Shown here: piece after piece, positions 8,192 through 16,452 of the stretch
How positions within the stretch are numbered: position 1 is the stretch's first letter
Layout of the letters: every line of letters starts with the position of its first letter
Assembly: GCA_022072205.1 (NCBI GenBank)
Contig: JAJVID010000142.1
Location: forward strand, 1-34,922
Source: Acidobacteriota bacterium
GTDB taxonomy: Bacteria > Acidobacteriota > Blastocatellia > RBC074
Direction: 5' to 3'
Length of the DNA stretch: 34,922 bases
The notes under the pieces: model-generated
Database searches by the model: none
What the model was told of the DNA's origin: nothing
What the model saw: the letters and a program-made list of their open reading frames with translations, nothing else
Made by a program: the position numbers and the translations under genes

Positions 8192-9337
8192 TCATCTCCC
8201 CATCGGCAGACGATAGATGGCGGTGGGGAGTAAAGTCATCAGAACCGTCGAGCCGAACGATTTCAGCGCGCTGTTTGGAACCCAGATCACATCGTTGCCC
8301 AGGATCGGGACATCTTTATTCTTACCGCTCATAACCGCTCCGACATCAACCGGAATCTCAGTGAAATTCCCGGTGGTCGGGTCTGTGCGGAAGATTATGC
8401 ACTTGTCCAGTTTGGCTTTGAAAGGCGTCCCGCCTGCAAGCGAGATGGCCTGGCGCAACGTGATGCCCTGTCTGAGTTGAAACTGCCCCGGGGCCTTGAC
8501 CTCGCCCGCAACGTAAAACACATCGGCAGGCGGGACGTACACGACATCGCTCGGTTGAACGATGATGTTGTGATCCAGCCGGCCTCTGAGTATTCCGCCA
8601 ATATTCGCAGTTACAAGCTCGTAATCCGATTCGCCTTCGATCACCGTGTCCTTTTCCGTCCCCTTGGCGTTATTCACGATCTCTTTCATCCGGCTATTGC
8701 TGTTATCGCCGGTCAGATTGTTTTGTCCGCCGGTTTCCAGTTTCTCCGGCTTCGCCTCCACTTCGCGGAAGATGTACGCCGTCGCCCCGTGATTCTCCTG
8801 CAAGCCACCGGCGATGGTGATCAATTTGAACAGCGTCGGCTTTCCTACAATCACGTATGTGCCGGGCGATTTGACTGCGCCCTGAATGAAGAACGTGCGG
8901 CTGTTGTATTGTTTGACTGAGACGTAAACCTTCGGGTCTTTCAAATAACGCCCGCGCAACCCTTCGATGATCAATCTGGCGATTTCATCGGTCGTCTTGC
9001 CTGCGGCCTGAGTCGTTCCCAGAAAGCGCAGCGGGATTGTCCCCGAAGAGCCGATCTTGTAATTGACGGACAACTCCGGAGCGTCTTCGACAATGACCTC
9101 GATCACATCGCTCGGCGCCAGCTTGTAATCATCATCCTGTAACATGATCACGTCCTGGCCGCTGCGGCCTCCGCCGGAGGCGCCGCCGCCGCTGTCCGAA
9201 CCGGAACTACGCGAAGACGCGCCCGCCGTTGCGGGCCGTTGCGGCTGAGTTTGCCCGTACGCGGCAAGCGATAGAATCAGCCAGACCAGACAAGTCAGGC
9301 CAAGAGTCCGTTTGAAGCTTATCAACTGAGTTCTCAA
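8192..9337 (-). CDS. Wza-type polysaccharide export outer-membrane protein (SLBB domains)
   Basis: This 381-residue exported protein has a hydrophobic signal segment (CLVWLILSLAAYGQ), a Ser/Gly-rich stretch, then a Poly_export domain beginning YKLAPSDVIEVIVEDAPELS and two SLBB-like repeats (FFIQGAVKSPGTY and VFYVAGEVKAPGQFQL). Family members form the periplasm-spanning outer-membrane channel for capsule/EPS and dock onto Wzc. No lipobox cysteine follows the signal peptide, unlike classical Wza. The start is TTG at 9335-9337, supported by GGAGG seven bases upstream and by a TTGA overlap with the stop of the preceding gene. It directly precedes the two Wzc genes, the usual partnership. Confidence 0.92.
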   Translation of the reverse strand: MRTQLISFKRTLGLTCLVWLILSLAAYGQTQPQRPATAGASSRSSGSDSGGGASGGGRSGQDVIMLQDDDYKLAPSDVIEVIVEDAPELSVNYKIGSSGTIPLRFLGTTQAAGKTTDEIARLIIEGLRGRYLKDPKVYVSVKQYNSRTFFIQGAVKSPGTYVIVGKPTLFKLITIAGGLQENHGATAYIFREVEAKPEKLETGGQNNLTGDNSNSRMKEIVNNAKGTEKDTVIEGESDYELVTANIGGILRGRLDHNIIVQPSDVVYVPPADVFYVAGEVKAPGQFQLRQGITLRQAISLAGGTPFKAKLDKCIIFRTDPTTGNFTEIPVDVGAVMSGKNKDVPILGNDVIWVPNSALKSFGSTVLMTLLPTAIYRLPMGR

Positions 9338-10800
9338 GGTAACACCTCCAACTTTTGCGCGGCCATTGAAGATCGCGCCGCGCGTTGCGGAACAGCCTGA
9401 TCGTCCATCAGGGAGGGGCCTGCCGCGGCGACCGAAGCGGTCTGCGAGACAACCGAGGTCAAAACCAGAAAGAGCAGGGCGTTCGATGGAATCTGGAAAT
9501 TGAAATCGAACAGACTGTGAACAAGCAATGAAAATACGCCGCCAGCGGCGCCCAAAGCCGTTGCGGCCATTATCGGGTTTCTATGACGCGACGCCCGCGC
9601 GGTGTCACGCGCCACAAGAATGATGAACCATAAAGCTATAACCGCTCCCAACACCCCGCCATCGGCCAGTATTTGCAGATAATCGTTGTGCGCTTGAGAA
9701 ACCACCAGCGTTCCGTCTCGCGTGCTGTATATCGGATAGGCGGTGTGAAACGCCCCGATTCCCACACCGGTCACCCAGTTCTCGCGGATCATCGCCAGAG
9801 TGTCGCGCCAGATCCACCCCCGGCTTGAAAAGAATGTCTCCCTGGCCGGGTCTTTGCTGGGGGCGTCCATCACCAATTCGCCTTTTCCCATCCGCCTGAT
9901 CACCGGATCGGCGCCCACCCACCAGACGCCGGCGCCGATTGTCACGACCATCACGATGATCGCCCCGATTCGTGAAACGGCCATCGGAATGTGAAATCGG
10001 GAATGAGAAGTCTGGAGCCGGGAAGAAGACGATTTGAATCCGAATGCGACGACGAACATCAACCCGGCGACAAGACTGATCATCCCCCCGCGCGAGAGCG
10101 ACATCACAACCGCCAGCGCCATCATCGCCGCCGCGAAGCCATACAGGAACGACAACTCACCACGAACCACCCGCCTCAAAATCAAAGTGATTGGGATCGG
10201 CAGGATCATTTCAACATATCCGGCAAAATGATTGTGGTTTACGAAAGGGCCGAACGGCGACGAGGACGGCACGCTCGGTTCGATCACCCAATAATATTTT
10301 CCGTTCCTGGTAAAACGCTCAACCAATCCGAACACTGCCAGAGCCAATCCGAAAAAGATCAGAAAGTTTCTCAGCCAGATCAGCCGTCGAGCGTCGGTCA
10401 AAAAGTTCGCCGACAGTAAAAACGCGATGAAAAGAACGAGTATGACTTCCGCCGCAAGCCGCGTCGCTTCGGCGTCGAGTGAAATCGAGAACCTTTTGCC
10501 CGACGAATCTGTAATGGCGACGCCCTGCAGAACAGCAAGCAAAAGCAAGGCGACCAGAGGCAGCGACGTTGATGGGACACTCACTTTCAGACGTCCTTGA
10601 GCAGCGCTATTAACCACCCACAAAATCAGGAGCGCGGTGATGGCCAGGCCAAGCACCGCCAGCGACCACGGTTCAACCGACCCGAACGCGAGAGCGGAGC
10701 CGCAGATCACGCACATCAACCCAACCGAAATAACTACGTCAATGGCGCCCGCGCGGGCTGCGGCAGTTTGATCGGCGAAATGAAATGTCGCTGGGGCCAT
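9334..10800 (-). CDS. O-antigen ligase / Wzy-type polymerase family membrane protein
   Basis: The 488-residue polytopic protein has about a dozen hydrophobic segments and the Wzy_C/O-antigen ligase signature in its large periplasmic loop: WIWRDTLAMIRENWVTGVGI, then YPIYSTRDG and QAHNDYLQILADGGVLG. Such enzymes polymerise or ligate undecaprenyl-linked glycan at the outer face of the inner membrane. Polymerase is the likelier role because the gene sits beside the Wza and Wzc genes. ATG 10798-10800 with AGGGAGTG upstream is preferred over a start 14 codons earlier that would overlap the previous gene. A Ser-rich insert (SSSSRLQTSHSRFHIP) lies in a loop and is encoded by short degenerate repeats. 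Substrate is unknown. Confidence 0.85.
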   Translation of the reverse strand: MAPATFHFADQTAAARAGAIDVVISVGLMCVICGSALAFGSVEPWSLAVLGLAITALLILWVVNSAAQGRLKVSVPSTSLPLVALLLLAVLQGVAITDSSGKRFSISLDAEATRLAAEVILVLFIAFLLSANFLTDARRLIWLRNFLIFFGLALAVFGLVERFTRNGKYYWVIEPSVPSSSPFGPFVNHNHFAGYVEMILPIPITLILRRVVRGELSFLYGFAAAMMALAVVMSLSRGGMISLVAGLMFVVAFGFKSSSSRLQTSHSRFHIPMAVSRIGAIIVMVVTIGAGVWWVGADPVIRRMGKGELVMDAPSKDPARETFFSSRGWIWRDTLAMIRENWVTGVGIGAFHTAYPIYSTRDGTLVVSQAHNDYLQILADGGVLGAVIALWFIILVARDTARASRHRNPIMAATALGAAGGVFSLLVHSLFDFNFQIPSNALLFLVLTSVVSQTASVAAAGPSLMDDQAVPQRAARSSMAAQKLEVLP

Positions 10801-10813
10801 GCCAAACACTCCC

Positions 10814-12109
10814 TTACTGCTCGATGAGCGTAAAGTCGTCAAACCAGATTATTCCTCTCGTGGGTTCGTCGTAACTGAACCTGGGAGTTCGCACAATCGC
10901 CAGTGTCGCCGAAGTCGAGTCCGCGGGCGCAACAAAACTGAAGGCCAGGCGCTGCCACTCGGATGAATCCCCCGCTCGATCAGGTATCACCGGCTCCGAG
11001 GCGCCGATCACACCGCCTTGTCCAATAACGGCGATGCGTGGGCCTTCCGGCGTGACCAGGTCTTTTGCCTTCGCATAACATTCAAGGCGATAGCTGGCGC
11101 CGGGTCTGAGAACAATCGTCTGCTGCGCTTGATCTCTCAGCGTTGTGGTGTCGAGACCTGAAAAAACAACTCTCAAAGAACGCGCGCCGCTCCTGGCAAA
11201 ATTTCGATCAATGACGATCCGCGCGTACTGGTTGGGGCGAATCGCCCAGTCGAACTGCCCAAGTCCCTCTACCTCATCTGTTTCAAACCCGCCATTCCAG
11301 AGTTCCCCGCTGGTCATTTGGGCTTCAGGCCGGAACGCTATCATCAGCTCCACCCAGACATCCTTTGCCAGGCTGAACTGTCCAGCCCTCATCAGCGTGA
11401 CAACCAACTCCGGACTTCGTGACGAATTCACTCTCGCCTGCTTATCAATCGAGTTGAAAATCGGCACAGCCTCGGCGACCAGATTCTGCTCAATCAAAAA
11501 TCTTGAGACAGCCAATAGCGATTCGCTGTCGTTTCCCGCGAAAACCTTCAGCGTATCGAGACTCCCGCCCGACGACCGCCATATCGTTTCAACAGCCGAG
11601 GGCAGGAGACCGGCCTTTGCCCTGGCCGCAACGCGGAACGGCCCCAACGACTCGGCCAATTTCCCGCGCCGCAACAACAAGTTCGCCAGCGACCAATTCA
11701 ATTCCGCGTGGTTTGGCGCAAGCTTGACAGCCGCACGGAGCGAATTCTCAGCCTCATCCTGTTTGCCATTCAATTCCTGCGAAGTGGCGAGCAAGCGGCG
11801 GGCCTGATAATCCCAGGGCGACAGATTTACAGCTCGCGTCGCGTGAATTTCGGCCAACGGCCATTGCTCCTTGCCTGCGCCCTCAGCGATCTCAGCTTTG
11901 GCCAGCCGGAAATTGACTCGGGCTGAGTTGGGGAATCGTTCTCCGGCGGCGGCCAGCCATTCGCTCGGTAACGCGAACCGCGTATCGGCCACGCCTCTGA
12001 TAATAAAGTTTGAAGTGATCATCCAGCCGAGAGCCAGGCCGATGACGGCAGCCACAAAAATCGCCGCGATTCGCTTCTGTAAATTGTCCAGCGTTACGGT
12101 GAAATTCAA
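10814..12109 (-). CDS. Membrane-anchored TPR protein with jelly-roll-like C-terminal domain
   Basis: This 431-residue protein has an N-terminal membrane anchor (IAAIFVAAVIGLALGWMITS), TPR-like helical repeats over roughly residues 50-260 (for example RLLATSQELNGKQDEAENSL), and a C-terminal beta-rich domain starting GELWNGGFETDEVEG that resembles carbohydrate-binding-module jelly rolls (GGFE start, GASYRLECYAKA). It faces the periplasm by prediction and may scaffold the assembly complex or bind the nascent glycan; that is inference. The start appears to be TTG 12107-12109, with no good ribosome binding site, so the N-terminus is uncertain. It is the first gene of the operon, 13 bases ahead of the ligase/polymerase gene. 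Confidence 0.75.
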   Translation of the reverse strand: MNFTVTLDNLQKRIAAIFVAAVIGLALGWMITSNFIIRGVADTRFALPSEWLAAAGERFPNSARVNFRLAKAEIAEGAGKEQWPLAEIHATRAVNLSPWDYQARRLLATSQELNGKQDEAENSLRAAVKLAPNHAELNWSLANLLLRRGKLAESLGPFRVAARAKAGLLPSAVETIWRSSGGSLDTLKVFAGNDSESLLAVSRFLIEQNLVAEAVPIFNSIDKQARVNSSRSPELVVTLMRAGQFSLAKDVWVELMIAFRPEAQMTSGELWNGGFETDEVEGLGQFDWAIRPNQYARIVIDRNFARSGARSLRVVFSGLDTTTLRDQAQQTIVLRPGASYRLECYAKAKDLVTPEGPRIAVIGQGGVIGASEPVIPDRAGDSSEWQRLAFSFVAPADSTSATLAIVRTPRFSYDEPTRGIIWFDDFTLIEQ

Positions 12110-12198
12110 AGCTAATCGCCTGCTCCGGGATTACTGGAAAAGTGCGGCAGGGGCGGTAGGGATACTTGAGTTTGCGGGCCAGCGGGTACGGTTTATCT

Positions 12199-12221
12199 AA
12201 AAAGCGCCCGCCATCAGGGCT
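12199..12221 (-). terminator. Putative intrinsic terminator/attenuator upstream of the polysaccharide operon
   Basis: On the minus strand AGCCC (12217-12221) pairs with GGG-C-GCT (12203-12209) around a 7-base loop and is followed by a T tract (plus-strand A run 12199-12203). It lies between the FecR-like gene and the TPR gene. It could end the FecR-like transcript or attenuate entry into the operon. The stem is short and contains a bulge. Confidence 0.45.
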
Positions 12222-12352
12222 GTCGGCATACCATCAATATAACAAAAGCAAACTTCAATAATCCGGGGCTGAGTACCAGTGACAACTATAAACTCCGCCG
12301 CCTGATTGTTACCGTCTGACTTCATTTGGGGGATAAACATCAGAAAACGGAG

Positions 12353-13024
12353 TTACGGGATAATGCTTGACGCTGAACTTGTGTTCTCCGAAGCCGCAAC
12401 CGCAGTGGCCGCCGCAGCCGCCCCGCCGATGCCGATGAGCAACGCGCCTAGCGCTCCACTGCCCAAAGCTGACGGAGAACTTGATGATCCCGTCGTTATC
12501 GGAACACACCGCACGCCTCGTTGCGTCGCAACGGGCGTCACCGCCGCATCTTTACCATCAGAAGAAGAAACCCCCTCCGGGGTGTTAACAGCGACCTTCA
12601 CTCCCGCGGGAGTGCTAACCACCGCTTTACCCTCCAGCAGATCGCCGCTGATCAGCCCATCACTGAAGCGCAGCAACAGTTTAGACCCGGCGCTGAGTTC
12701 AATACGCCCCAGCCTTCCAAGATTGACAATCGCACTGTTTCCTTTAGCGCAAGCCACAGCGATACGGCTATCAGTAAATACCGTTGTGCCGGTAATGGCT
12801 CTTTTTTCGTTAACTGTCACCGAGCCTGTTACTATCATCTGACCAACCTGCTGAGAGTTTTCTCTCGCATCCCCAGCTTTTGTATTTCCTGTTGTATTTC
12901 CTGTTGTATTTTCTGTGTTTTCAGCCGCCAGGATTGAACCCGTGTTGACCGCTCCGAAGCTGCTGAGAGTCAATGTCAGAATGAACGCTATTACCTTGCG
13001 TACTTTAGGCGAGTGATTTGACAT
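12353..13024 (-). CDS. Secreted FecR-like protein with C-terminal hydrophobic segment
   Basis: The 223-residue protein has a signal peptide (VIAFILTLTLSSFGAVNTGS), an Asn/Thr-rich spacer made of NTTG-like repeats, a beta-rich middle resembling the FecR fold (TVFTDSRIAVACAKGNSAIV, then GRIELSAGSKLLLRFSDG), and a C-terminal Gly/Ala-rich hydrophobic stretch (GALGALLIGIGGAAAAATAV) that may anchor it. The likely location is the periplasm or cell surface. The gene is immediately upstream of the polysaccharide operon on the same strand, suggesting a link to envelope or matrix, but no function is known to me. ATG 13022-13024 is preceded by GGGAGGA, which decides the start over one 12 codons earlier. 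Confidence 0.7.
   Translation of the reverse strand: MSNHSPKVRKVIAFILTLTLSSFGAVNTGSILAAENTENTTGNTTGNTKAGDARENSQQVGQMIVTGSVTVNEKRAITGTTVFTDSRIAVACAKGNSAIVNLGRLGRIELSAGSKLLLRFSDGLISGDLLEGKAVVSTPAGVKVAVNTPEGVSSSDGKDAAVTPVATQRGVRCVPITTGSSSSPSALGSGALGALLIGIGGAAAAATAVAASENTSSASSIIP
12880..12915. repeat. Three tandem 12-bp repeats in the FecR-like gene
   Basis: TTGTATTTCCTG occurs at 12880-12891 and 12892-12903, and TTGTATTTTCTG at 12904-12915. The unit is four codons long, so copy-number change would lengthen or shorten the NTTG spacer without a frameshift. Confidence 0.85.
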
Positions 13025-13576
13025 CTTAAATTCCTCCCGTTTGCTAAAACGACTAGACAATTGAGGGATCGCCGGGGCAAGCGAAGATTACTTCAGTTTC
13101 AGTTTTTTTTCAAACTCAATTTTCCAAAGACTTTACGAGCGCTCTTGGTCGAAGGCGCATCCCATAAACACTTATCCTTATCAATAAAGCACCATCAATG
13201 ACGCACCGTAAAGGAAACCTCGTGTCGAGGCAGCGTTAAAAACTCAAAGAGAATTGTTGCGCGGGAGCGGCCATAAGTCTGAAAACCTGACTTGGTTATC
13301 AGTGGCCGCGCACTTCAGGAGAATCATCGAACAAGGGCGATTGCCAGGGCCCTTGCTCGAGCCTTCCGTTACCAATCTTTGTCAAAGCGATTGATAGAAG
13401 AATTGACAGCATAGACATCGAGACACATTTCGATGAAGTGGCGGGGGTATTAAAAGTGGTGAGGTCGGGGCGCCCCTTCACTCGGCAAGCAGACATTCAA
13501 CCTCGACTGCCACATTAAAGTTAAGCGTTCTCGATCTTTGTAGTCAAGAAAAAAAGCCGGATCTGTCCTGAAGTTT
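13025..13576. other. 552-base non-coding region with one strong inverted repeat
   Basis: I see no convincing gene here; the one short minus-strand reading frame (about 13299-13496) has no ribosome binding site and no family features. The region should hold the promoter of the FecR-like gene. A weak candidate on the minus strand is TTGATG followed about 17 bases later by a GATAAG-like hexamer near 13165-13195. It also contains the inverted repeat at 13267-13309, listed separately. Confidence 0.6.
13267..13309. repeat. Long imperfect inverted repeat in intergenic region
   Basis: GCGGCCA (13267-13273) pairs with TGGCCGC (13303-13309). After a 5-base bulge, CTGAAAACC (13279-13287) pairs with GGTTATCAG (13294-13302) with one mismatch, leaving a 6-base loop. 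No T tract follows on either strand, so it is not a classical terminator. It could be a structured leader or a protein-binding site. Confidence 0.6.
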
Positions 13577-14803
13577 TTACTGGGAGATAGAAACTGGTTG
13601 TCCTGAAACCAGGTTGCCGGGAGATAACACTACAGACACGCCCGCATCCAACCCCTCGACAACTATCCAGTCGTTCTCCCGTCTTCCAACCACGACATTT
13701 TTTTCCAGGGCTTTACCATCTTTCACGGAAAAGACTTTCTGAATGCCGGCAAAGGTCACAACCGCCGAAGCGGGAACCATAACCACATCAGAAGTCGTCG
13801 TGGTGTGAATCTCCGCTTTTGCGAAAGAGCCGGGCCGCAATCTTCCCTGCTGATTATCCACTTCGGCTTCAATGATCAGCGTGCGACTTTGCTCTTGAAA
13901 CGCCGGACTCAATCTGGCGACGCGCCCTGAGTAAGGTTGTTGATTGTCATCTTCGACCAGCACGCGCACAGGCTGGCCTATTTTGATCCCCTGCGCTTCA
14001 CGTTCGGGAACTTCGACTCGCAACCGCAGAGGATGCAAGCGGACTATGGTCACTACCGGAGCGCCTGAATTGAGATACTCGCCGAGAGAAGCCTTGCGCT
14101 CTCGCACGGCGCCATCGAAAGGAGCGTATAAAGTTGTCTCGACAAGCTGTTGTTGAGCGATTGCCAGTTCTGACCGCCGTTGCAACAACACAGCTTGCCG
14201 GTTTCTGACCTCTTCGATGGCGTCCTGGTACCGGCTGTCGGCGACCTTGAATGCCGATTCGACCCGGTCAAGCTCGGCTTTGGATTGAATTCCCTGGCTC
14301 ACCAATTGGATGGTTCTTTCGCGATTCGATTTTGCCTCTTCCAAAACGGCCCGCGCCTGTCGCACCGTCGCAGTATTCTCAGTTTCTATCCTGTCGTCAG
14401 CCCCCTGTGGTGGAAGCCCCAGTCTGACACGCGCCTGCTGCAAGGCTGCTTCGGCCTGCTGCAGTCTCACTTTGAATTCAGTAGTCTCAAGCCGCGCGAT
14501 GACCTGCCCTTTGGTCACCCGACTTCCCAAATCAACCTTGATCTCGCTCATTCGGCCTGCAACCTTGAAACTCGACGTGGCCTGCTCATCAGCAGCCAGC
14601 GTTCCCGGCGCAGTAACCGTGAGAGCCAGACGCCGTGTTTCGGACACCCCAAGCTTGACCTGTTTAGCCGGTAAATTTACCGCGCCGCCTTCTCGCCCCC
14701 TGGAAGCCGCGACTTGCGGCTCGCTGCCACCGCATGCTCCCGACAGGAACAGAAGAGACAATAATAGTAATGAGATTGCGAACCTGTCATTTGCTCGTAT
14801 CAT
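13577..14803 (-). CDS. RND/HlyD-type periplasmic adaptor (membrane fusion protein)
   Basis: This 408-residue protein has a lipoprotein-like signal (LLLLSLLFLSGACGG), a lipoyl/barrel-sandwich half (LGSRVTKGQVIARLETTEFK), a coiled-coil hairpin spanning about residues 115-210, the second lipoyl half (LYAPFDGAVRERKASLGEYL), a beta-barrel (LRVEVPEREAQGIKIGQPVR) and a membrane-proximal domain (VMVPASAVVTFAGIQKVFSV). It should link an inner-membrane efflux pump to an outer-membrane channel. No RND or ABC pump gene lies next to it: downstream is a 552-base gap and upstream a divergent gene. ATG 14801-14803 (MIRANDRF) was chosen because it starts a proper signal peptide; 40 more codons are open upstream. 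Substrate is unknown. Confidence 0.9.
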   Translation of the reverse strand: MIRANDRFAISLLLLSLLFLSGACGGSEPQVAASRGREGGAVNLPAKQVKLGVSETRRLALTVTAPGTLAADEQATSSFKVAGRMSEIKVDLGSRVTKGQVIARLETTEFKVRLQQAEAALQQARVRLGLPPQGADDRIETENTATVRQARAVLEEAKSNRERTIQLVSQGIQSKAELDRVESAFKVADSRYQDAIEEVRNRQAVLLQRRSELAIAQQQLVETTLYAPFDGAVRERKASLGEYLNSGAPVVTIVRLHPLRLRVEVPEREAQGIKIGQPVRVLVEDDNQQPYSGRVARLSPAFQEQSRTLIIEAEVDNQQGRLRPGSFAKAEIHTTTTSDVVMVPASAVVTFAGIQKVFSVKDGKALEKNVVVGRRENDWIVVEGLDAGVSVVLSPGNLVSGQPVSISQ

Positions 14804-15022
14804 CTTCTTGTATTCTATTTTCGTAAATTTTTGAGAACAGAGATTTTGATGTTCGGCGACGGTTAATCCGCCGCGCGCGAGGCGCATTATATCCTGTCGA
14901 GCGCTTTCTTCCAGCCAAACCAAGCAAAAATTATTCCCGCAAAACTTTCGTGGCTACGACTTGTATGAGAAGATGCGCGCGGTAAGCTGTCATCTCTACT
15001 CACACTTTGGGGAAAAGGATTG

Positions 15023-16315
15023 ATGAATCAGGTAATTAAGCCGATCATTGTCGCATTCGGCCTCTTTGTATTTATATCAACGATATTAGTCACGATTGCG
15101 CTGGCGATTTCCGGCGAATCAGCCTCGGCGACCGGGAAATCTTTTCTCGAATCGGAGTTGATCTTTCCTCTCGAACACTGGCACAACCACGCCTCGTGCA
15201 TAGTCGAAACGCCGAACGGAGACCTGCTGGTCTGTTGGTTTCATGGGTCAGGCGAAAGAACGGCGGATGACGTGAAGATCGAAGGGGCGCGCAAAAAGCG
15301 TGACGCGAAAGAGTGGAGTCCCCGTTTCACCCTGGCCGACACTCCTGGCTACCCCGATACCAACTGCGCGATGTTCATTGATCCGCAGCAGCGGTTATGG
15401 CTGCTCTGGCCGACCATCCTCGCCAACGAATGGCACACGGCCTTGATGAAATACAGAATCTCGTCCCGCTATCAGTCCGAAGGCCCGCCCGTCTGGGACA
15501 CGAGCGAAGTCATGCACGTTACGCCAGGGCCGGAATTCGAGGCGGCGGTCAAAGAAGCCATGGAGGCTCTGGAAAATAGAATTCAGAGCGCGCCTGAAGA
15601 CAGGCGGACGGCGCTTCGCGATTATGTGGCGCAGACGCGCAGGAACGCGGCCGATAAACTTTTCCGCCGCCTGGGCTGGATGACGCGCGCTCATCCTTTT
15701 GTTCTCGACAATCGCCGGTTAATCGCGCCGCTCTATTCCGACGGCTTCTCGTTCTCGCTGATGGCCATCACTGACGACTGGGGCAAGACGTGGAAAGCCA
15801 GCGCTCCGCTCGTCGGCCAGGGCAACATCCAGCCCAGCATTGTGCGGAAAAAAGACGGGACTCTTTACACGCTGATGCGCGATAACGGGCCGGCGCCGAA
15901 ACGTCTGCACCAGAGCGAGTCGCGCGACAACGGCGAGACCTGGTCGGCTGTCACCGACAGCGACTTGCCCAACCCTGGATCCGGCGCCGAAGTCATCTCT
16001 CTTCGCAACGGCCACTGGGCCTTGATCTCCAATGACACCGAGCGCGGACGTAACAGTCTGGCGGTGGCGATTTCGGATGACGAGGGCAAGACGTGGAAAT
16101 GGAAACGGCGGCTGGAATACGATCCGCCCGGCCCAGAGGCAGGCTCTTATCATTACCCTTCAATTATTCAGGCGCGCGACGGCACATTGCACGCGAGCTA
16201 TAGCTATCACCTCAATCGCAAAGATGTGGAGAAGGACGCCGAAGGCAAACCGCGCCGCAAGGCGATCAAGCATGCGCATTTCAACGAAGAGTGGGTAATG
16301 GCCGGGGAAAAATGA
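15023..16315 (+). CDS. Exported sialidase-like BNR-repeat protein
   Basis: The 430-residue protein has an N-terminal membrane/signal segment (VAFGLFVFISTILVTIALAI) and then a six-bladed propeller of the BNR_2/exo-sialidase-like type. Three Asp-box motifs are visible: TDDWGKTW, SRDNGETW and SDDEGKTW, plus HASCIVETPNGDLLVCWFHG near the start and HYPSIIQARDGTLHASYSYH near the end. Such proteins are often exported glycan-active enzymes, though many relatives are not true sialidases. An Arg/Glu-rich helical insert (roughly residues 165-220) interrupts the propeller. ATG 15023 follows AAGGA; the TTG just before it (15020) is less likely. It is transcribed divergently from the adaptor gene. Substrate is not known. 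Confidence 0.8.
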   Translation: MNQVIKPIIVAFGLFVFISTILVTIALAISGESASATGKSFLESELIFPLEHWHNHASCIVETPNGDLLVCWFHGSGERTADDVKIEGARKKRDAKEWSPRFTLADTPGYPDTNCAMFIDPQQRLWLLWPTILANEWHTALMKYRISSRYQSEGPPVWDTSEVMHVTPGPEFEAAVKEAMEALENRIQSAPEDRRTALRDYVAQTRRNAADKLFRRLGWMTRAHPFVLDNRRLIAPLYSDGFSFSLMAITDDWGKTWKASAPLVGQGNIQPSIVRKKDGTLYTLMRDNGPAPKRLHQSESRDNGETWSAVTDSDLPNPGSGAEVISLRNGHWALISNDTERGRNSLAVAISDDEGKTWKWKRRLEYDPPGPEAGSYHYPSIIQARDGTLHASYSYHLNRKDVEKDAEGKPRRKAIKHAHFNEEWVMAGEK

Positions 16316-16452
16316 TGCGGAATGGCGCCGGTTGAATATTTCCGCTCGCCAGAAAAACATTCAATCGCTAGAATTGGGCATCTGAGTCCAAAGACGTGTT
16401 TGATTACGGTTTGCGCTCAGATCAGATCACCTGACAGGTAAACTTAAGCGAA

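Noticed and set aside
12880..12915. CRISPR-like repeat
   Set aside because: Units are only 12 bp, directly adjacent without spacers, and in frame within a coding sequence.
13299..13496. Small minus-strand frame in the 552-base gap
   Set aside because: No ribosome binding site, no hydrophobic or conserved segment, and it starts within a region lacking codon bias.
13025..13576. c-di-GMP (GEMM) riboswitch upstream of the FecR-like gene
   Set aside because: I looked for the conserved GEMM core words on the minus strand and did not find them; only the simple inverted repeat is visible.
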